From Actinomycetota bacterium (GTDB taxonomy: Bacteria > Actinomycetota > Acidimicrobiia > Spongiisociales > ZC4RG35), in the NCBI GenBank assembly GCA_019347585.1, contig JAHWLC010000032.1, positions 1-8,850 of the forward strand: a stretch of DNA of 8,850 nucleotides. Direction: 5' to 3'. Below the pieces are notes generated by a model. The model saw nothing but the letters and a program-made list of their open reading frames with translations. It searched no databases and was not told the DNA's origin. Made by a program: the position numbers and the translations under genes. Of this stretch, positions 5,214 through 8,850 are shown piece by piece; the first letter of the stretch is position 1; each line of letters begins with the position of its first letter.

Positions 5214-6569
5214 ATGATCCGGGTCCAATCCACCCTTCACCGCTCCGCGGTCCCCTTGGAGACGCGGGCGGAGGGCAAAGTGGCCATGTACGTCTGCGGG
5301 CCCACCGTGCAGTCCGAACCCCACGTCGGGCACGGCCGCTATGCGGTCGCCTTCGACGTGATCCGCCGCTACCTGGTCTGGCGGGGCTTCGAGGTCACGT
5401 ATGTCAGCAACGTCACGGACATCGAGGACAAGATCATCGCCGCCGCCGCCGAGGCCGGGGAGCCCACGGAGACGCTGGCCAACCGCATGGCCGAGCGCTT
5501 CGACCGGCTCTTCCGGCGTCTCGGGGTGCTTCGTCCCGACCACGAACCCAAGGCGACAGAGCACATCGCAGACATCATCTCGCTGATCTCGAAGCTGATC
5601 GAGCGGGGTCTCGCCTACGAGCGGGAGGGAAGCGTCTACTTCTCGGTCCGGGGCCTGGAATCGTACGGCAAGCTGTCGGGGAGGGACCCGGACGAGTTGC
5701 GGTCCGGCTACCGGATCGAGGTCGATGAGGCCAAGGAGGACCCGCTCGACTTCGCCCTCTGGAAGGCCATGAAGCCCGGCGAGCCATTCTGGGACTCCCC
5801 CTGGGGCGCGGGCCGCCCCGGATGGCACATCGAGTGCTCGGCGATGGCCTCCCGCTTCCTGGGCGACGACTTCGACATCCACGGCGGCGGTACCGACCTC
5901 ATCTTCCCCCACCACGAGAACGAGATCGCCCAGAGCGAGGGAGCGAGCGGGAAGACATTCGCCAGGTATTGGCTACACAACGGGATGGTCAACCTGAGCG
6001 GGGAGAAGATGGCCAAATCGGAGGGAAGGATCGTCGACCTCGCCACCGTCCTCGACGCCCACGGGGGCAGGGCCCTCCGCATGCTCTACGTCCGTGCCCA
6101 CTACCGATCCCCGATCGAGTACGGCGAGGAACTCCTCGAGTCGGCGGTGGAGGCACTGGACCGGCTGGATCGGTTCCGGGAGCGGTCCGAGGCCGGCGAG
6201 CCCGATCCCGAGGCGATCGAGCAGTTCATCGAGGTGATGGACGACGACTTCGGCACCCCACAGGCTGTCTCGCTCCTGTTCGACCTGGTGAGAGAGGGCA
6301 ACCGTCGGCTCGACGAGGGCGAGGACGCCTCGGGTCTGGCCGGGACGGTCGAGGAGATCGTGGTAGTGCTCGGCCTCGACGACGCCGAGCCGGCGCCGCA
6401 GAGCTCGCTGGAGATGCAAGTCGAGGAGATCGAACGTCTGGTGGCTCTTCGTGATGCGGCCCGCGAGGAAGGCAGGTTCGATGAGGCCGACCGGATCAGA
6501 GACGAGCTGAGCTCGGCTGGAGTGGTCCTCGAGGACGGGCCCGATGGCACCCGCTGGCTTCGGGCATAG
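5214..6569 (+). CDS. cysS: Cysteinyl-tRNA synthetase
   Basis: A 451-residue class I aminoacyl-tRNA synthetase that charges tRNA-Cys. Seen: MYVCGPTV (25-32) with zinc ligand Cys28, the HIGH-type motif HVGH (37-40), SNVTDIEDKI (65-74), GWHIECSAM (203-211) with Cys208, the FPHHENEIAQSE loop (231-242) with His233 and Glu237 as remaining zinc ligands, the KMSKS-type loop KMAKS (265-269), and a helical DALR-like tRNA-binding C-terminal region (about 300-451) with DDDFGTP (343-349). Ligand spacing matches E. coli CysS with a one-residue offset, and length is normal. A mycobacterial MshC-type paralogue is unlikely, because the complete CysS C-terminal domain is present. The gene starts 20 bases after ispF with its own -10 box; its 3' end overlaps rlmB by 26 bases. 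Confidence 0.97.
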   Translation: MIRVQSTLHRSAVPLETRAEGKVAMYVCGPTVQSEPHVGHGRYAVAFDVIRRYLVWRGFEVTYVSNVTDIEDKIIAAAAEAGEPTETLANRMAERFDRLFRRLGVLRPDHEPKATEHIADIISLISKLIERGLAYEREGSVYFSVRGLESYGKLSGRDPDELRSGYRIEVDEAKEDPLDFALWKAMKPGEPFWDSPWGAGRPGWHIECSAMASRFLGDDFDIHGGGTDLIFPHHENEIAQSEGASGKTFARYWLHNGMVNLSGEKMAKSEGRIVDLATVLDAHGGRALRMLYVRAHYRSPIEYGEELLESAVEALDRLDRFRERSEAGEPDPEAIEQFIEVMDDDFGTPQAVSLLFDLVREGNRRLDEGEDASGLAGTVEEIVVVLGLDDAEPAPQSSLEMQVEEIERLVALRDAAREEGRFDEADRIRDELSSAGVVLEDGPDGTRWLRA

Positions 6570-7275
6570 GGTCGAAGGTCTCCACGCCGTTGCGGCGGCG
6601 GCCCGAGCCGGGCGGGTCGAGCGTCTCTTCGTCGAGCGGGCGAAGCGCTCCCGCCCCGAGTTCGAGTCGATCATCGCAGCGGCGGGTACCGGCGTGGTGA
6701 CGGCCGTCGACGACATCGAGGAAATCGCCACCATCGAGGGCTCCCAGGGCTTGGTTGCCGATTGCAGGCCCCTCCTCCCGGTTGGCCTCGACCACCTCGC
6801 CGGGCTCTCGGCCGCCCTGATCGTCCTCGACCACCTGGAAGATCCGCACAACGTGGGGGCGATCGCCCGGAGCGCGCTGGCCGCGGGGTCGAGCGGCATG
6901 GTCGTATCGCAGCGCCGAGCCGCCCCCCTCACGGCCGTCGCCTTCAAAGCGGCGGCGGGCGCCCTGGAGGACCTCCCGGTGGCGGTGGTGGGCTCGATCC
7001 CCGAGGCGTTGAGCCGGCTCCGCGATCTCGGCGTCTGGACGGTGGGTCTCGCCGCCGGCGCGGCACACAGCCTTTTCGGCCTCGGGCTGCTCACCGAGCC
7101 GGTCGCGGTCGTGATCGGTGCCGAGGGCTCGGGCTTGTCCCGGCTCGCCGCCGAGCGCTGCGACCTCCTCGTCTCGATCCCGATGGGGTCCGGGGTGGAG
7201 AGCCTCAACGCATCGGTTTCGGCTGCGCTTGCCTCATTTGAGATAATGAGGGCTCGCGCAGCGATGGTTGAATGA
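6544..7275 (+). CDS. rlmB: 23S rRNA 2'-O-ribose methyltransferase, SpoU/TrmH family (RlmB-like)
   Basis: A 243-residue S-adenosylmethionine-dependent RNA methyltransferase of the knotted SPOUT fold. Seen: an N-terminal substrate-binding domain with VEGLHAV (10-16) and SQGLVA (67-72), then the three SpoU motifs: DHLEDPHNVGAIARSA (96-111, key Asn103 and Arg109), VIGAEGSGLSR (190-200), and IPMGSGVESLNASVSAA (212-228, Asn222). Motif order and length fit RlmB, which methylates G2251 (E. coli numbering) of 23S rRNA; a related TrmH-family specificity cannot be excluded. The ATG at 6544 is the only start giving the full N-terminus. It has GAGGA (6531-6535) 8 bases upstream, inside cysS, giving a 26-base overlap with cysS. 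The same cysS-rlmB order occurs in mycobacteria. A tRNA-Thr begins 3 bases after the stop. Confidence 0.93.
   Translation: MAPAGFGHRVEGLHAVAAAARAGRVERLFVERAKRSRPEFESIIAAAGTGVVTAVDDIEEIATIEGSQGLVADCRPLLPVGLDHLAGLSAALIVLDHLEDPHNVGAIARSALAAGSSGMVVSQRRAAPLTAVAFKAAAGALEDLPVAVVGSIPEALSRLRDLGVWTVGLAAGAAHSLFGLGLLTEPVAVVIGAEGSGLSRLAAERCDLLVSIPMGSGVESLNASVSAALASFEIMRARAAMVE
7242..7247 (+). promoter_or_regulatory. Possible tRNA-Thr promoter -10 box inside rlmB
   Basis: GATAAT (5 of 6 to TATAAT) sits in an AT-rich patch near the 3' end of rlmB. It predicts transcription starting about 25 bases before the tRNA, a normal 5' leader for RNase P processing. No good -35 is seen, and the bases also encode protein, so read-through from rlmB is an equal alternative. 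Confidence 0.3.
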
Positions 7276-7278
7276 CAG

Positions 7279-7352
7279 GCCGGGTTAGCTCAGCTGGTTA
7301 GAGCAGCTGTTTTGTAAACAGCAGGTCGTCGGTTCGATTCCGGCACCCGGCT
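7279..7352 (+). tRNA. trnT: tRNA-Thr (anticodon UGU)
   Basis: A full 74-base cloverleaf. The acceptor stem is GCCGGGT with ACCCGGC (7 pairs), the D stem is GCTC/GAGC, the anticodon stem is GCTGT/ACAGC with loop TTTGTAA, the variable loop is AGGTC, and the T arm is GTCGG-TTCGATT-CCGGC (one G-U pair). Anticodon TGT at 7313-7315 reads ACA and wobble Thr codons. The discriminator base is T and the 3' CCA is not encoded (TCG follows), so CCA must be added enzymatically. It lies 3 bases after the rlmB stop and is probably either co-transcribed with rlmB or driven from within it. Confidence 0.95.
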
Positions 7353-7390
7353 CGCTGGATTCTCCCTCCCTTGCCATCCCGCGCGGCGAA

Positions 7391-7433
7391 CCCAGGGTTC
7401 CACACGTCGTAATACGCGGTCTCGGACCCTGGG
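7391..7433 (+). terminator. Terminator-like stem-loop downstream of tRNA-Thr
   Basis: CCCAGGGTTC (7391-7400) pairs with GGACCCTGGG (7424-7433): ten pairs with one G-U, closing a 23-base loop that contains a small CGT-AAT-ACG hairpin. It lies between the tRNA and the next promoter, where a transcript end is expected. There is no T-run after it, so intrinsic termination of the E. coli type is not supported; it could be a non-canonical terminator or an RNA 3'-end protector. Confidence 0.45.
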
Positions 7434-7450
7434 CTGGGGTCGTGCCCAGC
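7433..7450 (+). terminator. Second hairpin directly after the first
   Basis: GCTGGG (7433-7438) pairs with CCCAGC (7445-7450) around the six-base loop GTCGTG, a compact six-pair GC-rich hairpin. It shares one base with the preceding stem, so the two could stack. The CCCAG/CTGGG elements in both also allow exchange pairing. No T-run follows. It lies upstream of the DUF3263 promoter, so it most likely belongs to the tail of the rlmB-tRNA transcript. Confidence 0.4.
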
Positions 7451-7471
7451 AGCATTAGAAGGCGGATTGCC

Positions 7472-7499
7472 TTGGACTGGGCCGGGGTAGGAATACGCT
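7472..7499 (+). promoter_or_regulatory. Sigma-A type promoter of the DUF3263-LytR_C cluster
   Basis: TTGGAC (7472-7477) and TACGCT (7494-7499) form a -35/-10 pair with 16 bases between them. The -10 box ends 7 bases before the GTG at 7507, so the mRNA should begin at the start codon (leaderless). This is the best complete promoter in the window. It lies in the 154-base spacer 7353-7506, whose other content is the two hairpins. Confidence 0.65.
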
Positions 7500-7506
7500 C
7501 TTTCGG

Positions 7507-7731
7507 GTGTTGAGTCGTGACGAGAAGGCGATTCTGGAGTTCGAGCGCTCCTGGGGGACTGCCGGGGCCAAGGACCGGGCCATCGAGGCGGTGCTCGGGC
7601 TCAGCTCCGCCTGCTATTACGAGATCCTGTCCTCGTTGGTCTCACGCCGGACCGCCATGGAGCACGACCCGCTGACGGTGCGCAGGGTGCTCCGTCTCAT
7701 CGAGATCGAGCCTGAGGCGGCGGCCTCGTGA
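7507..7731 (+). CDS. DUF3263 family small protein
   Basis: A 74-residue soluble protein, mostly helical, with the DUF3263 pattern known from Actinobacteria: LSRDEKAILEFERSWG (2-17), an AGAKDRAIEAVLGLS helix pair, the SACYYEIL helix, and a final HDPLTVRRVLRLIE (53-66). The central helices look like a small helix-turn-helix, so DNA binding is a reasonable inference, but no function is established for the family. The GTG start is preferred over the next codon, TTG, because it lies at exact leaderless spacing from the -10 box; there is no Shine-Dalgarno site. Its stop overlaps the GTG of the LytR_C gene (GTGA), so the two are translated together. DUF3263 next to LytR_C is a recurrent actinobacterial pairing as I recall it. 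Confidence 0.88.
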   Translation: MLSRDEKAILEFERSWGTAGAKDRAIEAVLGLSSACYYEILSSLVSRRTAMEHDPLTVRRVLRLIEIEPEAAAS

Positions 7732-8285
7732 CCGAGAAGGGCCGGCACACCGACGGCGCCTCCACCGGGTTCTACCGCGACCTGGCGATGATGGTGCTCG
7801 GCATCCTCGCCCTGGGCGCGGCGATATTCCTCCTCCTCTTCTGGCTCGCCGAGGGGCCCGAACAAGGACCACCGACCACTCCCCTCGCTGCCGCCGCCAC
7901 CACCGTGACCACCGCTCCCGAGACCACCATGTCGACCGCGGCGACCACCGAGGTCACCACCACGACCACCGTGCCCACCAGCACCACCGTGCCCGTGCGC
8001 CCACCCGAGGAGGTGCGGGTGGTGGTGCTCAATTCCATGGGTCTGGCCGGCGCCGCCGGGCGCTTGACCGAGGAGCTGGAAGAGGCGGGATACCAGCCTC
8101 TCCAGGCCGACGACTACGAGCCCGAGCTCGATCCCTCACGGATCTGGTACCGGGAAGGCTTCTCGGCCGAGGCCAACGTCTTGCTGGAGTACCTGCCCGA
8201 CGCCGTGGTCCAGCCCCTCGAGGACGAAGATCTCCAGGAGGGGGCGGATGTGATCATGATCCTCGGGTCCGGTTACGAGGAATGA
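7728..8285 (+). CDS. Membrane-anchored LytR_C domain protein
   Basis: A 185-residue envelope protein: a short basic cytosolic N-terminus (GFYRDLA), one membrane span at about 19-40 (MMVLGILALGAAIFLLLFWL), a Thr/Ala-rich external linker (about 49-90, low complexity), and a C-terminal LytR_C-type domain (about 95-182). That domain has VRVVVLNSMGLAGAAGRLTE (97-116), a Tyr-rich RIWYREGF stretch, and ADVIMILGS (173-181). In LytR-CpsA-Psr proteins LytR_C sits behind the ligase domain that attaches polymers to peptidoglycan. Here it stands alone, so a wall-binding or accessory role is inferred, not a catalytic one. The GTG overlaps the DUF3263 stop; a weak GAGG lies about 10 bases upstream. The stop overlaps the next gene (ATGA). 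Confidence 0.87.
   Translation: MTEKGRHTDGASTGFYRDLAMMVLGILALGAAIFLLLFWLAEGPEQGPPTTPLAAAATTVTTAPETTMSTAATTEVTTTTTVPTSTTVPVRPPEEVRVVVLNSMGLAGAAGRLTEELEEAGYQPLQADDYEPELDPSRIWYREGFSAEANVLLEYLPDAVVQPLEDEDLQEGADVIMILGSGYEE
7872..7997 (+). repeat. Low-complexity ACC-rich linker coding region
   Basis: Runs of ACC/ACG codons interspersed with GCC and GTG encode the Thr/Ala/Val/Pro stalk of the LytR_C protein. It is a degenerate trinucleotide repeat, not an exact tandem array. Such stalks in actinobacterial wall proteins are often O-glycosylated; that is inference here. Confidence 0.6.
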
Positions 8286-8850
8286 CCCATCGGGCCCCCG
8301 GCCCGTCCCCGCCCAAGATCTGGCTTCTGCCGGTTCTTGCCCTCATCGCGCTCGCCGGGCTGGTCCTCTCCGGGGTCCTCAGCCGCTCCCTTGCCCTCGA
8401 CTTCGTCGCCTGGTGGCCGATATGGGCCCTGCTGGCGCTTCTCACCCTGCTGGCCCGGGGCCGTCGCTTGGGGCGGGTGCGGCTCTCCGGGCTGGTGCCG
8501 GTCATCGCCATCCTGCTCATCGGTCTTCTGGTGGCCGCCCATCTCCTGGCCTGGCCGGCGATGCCCTCCACCAGGCTTGCTCTGGTCGGGCCACCCGCCG
8601 CTGCTGTGGAGACCGCCGCCCTCTCGGCGCGGATCGATGGGGAGATCCGACTGAGAGCGGGTGCGGAATACCTCTACCGGGTGGAGCCGCTGCGTCTCGG
8701 CGGAGACATCGCAGTGCCCGACGCCAGGGAGCAGACGGCGGAGTCGGCAGTGGTGATCGAACTGCTTCCCCATCCCGATCCCGGCTTCTACGGCTTCTCC
8801 GGCTGGGACGTCGTGCTGAGCGCGGCACCGGCGTGGAGCCTGACCCTGCA
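8282..8850 (+). CDS. Membrane protein with LiaF/toast-rack-like C-terminus (3' end outside window)
   Basis: The frame is open to the right edge; 189 residues are visible. After a Pro-rich N-terminus come three predicted membrane spans: about 13-35 (IWLLPVLALIALAGLVLSGVL), 42-58 (VAWWPIWALLALLTLLA) and 69-90. The WWPIW block resembles the LiaI/LiaF-type membrane segment. From about 107 a beta-rich region begins (ETAALSARIDGEIRLRAG), followed by VVIELLP and GWDVVLSAAPAWSLTL, a pattern like the toast-rack domain of LiaF-type proteins involved in cell-wall stress response. I infer an envelope-stress or envelope-structure role. The ATG overlaps the LytR_C stop, with GAGGA touching it, so translation is coupled. 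The family call is tentative; the missing C-terminus would help decide it. Confidence 0.6.
   Translation, partial: MTHRAPGPSPPKIWLLPVLALIALAGLVLSGVLSRSLALDFVAWWPIWALLALLTLLARGRRLGRVRLSGLVPVIAILLIGLLVAAHLLAWPAMPSTRLALVGPPAAAVETAALSARIDGEIRLRAGAEYLYRVEPLRLGGDIAVPDAREQTAESAVVIELLPHPDPGFYGFSGWDVVLSAAPAWSLTL

Noticed and set aside
5973..7208. Minus-strand 411-codon open frame over cysS and rlmB
   Set aside because: High GC and biased third positions create long antisense frames. The composition is Arg/Ser/Pro-rich, and the plus strand carries full motifs of CysS and RlmB.
7872..7997. ACC-rich stretch as a CRISPR-like or tandem repeat array
   Set aside because: There is no fixed repeat unit or spacer pattern; it is simply a Thr-rich protein linker.
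1..8850. Mobile element, prophage, CRISPR or defence genes
   Set aside because: I found no transposase, integrase, direct-repeat array, attachment-site duplication or defence-type domain. Gene content is core chromosomal and composition looks even.

Overview
The window is a dense, high-GC stretch of bacterial chromosome with almost no spacer DNA. Three things point to the Actinobacteriota: the colinear set carD-ispF-cysS-rlmB next to radA and disA, a DUF3263 gene followed by a LytR_C gene, and leaderless-type promoters. An Acidimicrobiia-like lineage is my guess from overall feel only; no rRNA or other strong taxonomic marker is present.

Layout. At the left edge is the C-terminal half of a cytochrome P450 (+). 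It converges, with 8 bases between the stop codons, on a minus-strand gene for a membrane-anchored double zinc-ribbon protein with an extracytoplasmic discoidin-like domain. A short divergent promoter region (1597-1628) separates that gene from a long plus-strand run. The run holds a 40-residue single-membrane-span peptide, radA (recombination/repair ATPase), disA (c-di-AMP synthase), carD (RNA polymerase-binding regulator), ispF (isoprenoid precursor synthesis), cysS (cysteinyl-tRNA synthetase), rlmB (23S rRNA 2'-O-methyltransferase of the SpoU family) and tRNA-Thr(UGU). After a 154-base spacer with two strong inverted repeats and a good promoter comes a second overlapping cluster: a DUF3263 protein, a membrane-anchored LytR_C protein, and a three-span membrane protein with a LiaF/toast-rack-like C-terminus that runs off the right edge.

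How the genes fit together. radA and disA both concern DNA integrity, since DisA binds branched DNA and RadA processes it. carD, ispF, cysS and rlmB form a growth and translation block with overlapping genes and a tRNA at its end. The last three genes look like a cell-envelope module. Several genes (disA, cysS, DUF3263) have a TANNNT box 6-7 bases before the start codon, so their mRNAs probably begin at the start codon itself.

Most of this is core actinobacterial genome, and I see no clear new defence, mobile or biosynthetic system. The points worth a second look are the missing ispD between carD and ispF, unusual residues in the IspF and DisA active-site motifs, the unannotated membrane microprotein before radA, the zinc-ribbon/discoidin protein, and the DUF3263-LytR_C-LiaF-like envelope cluster.
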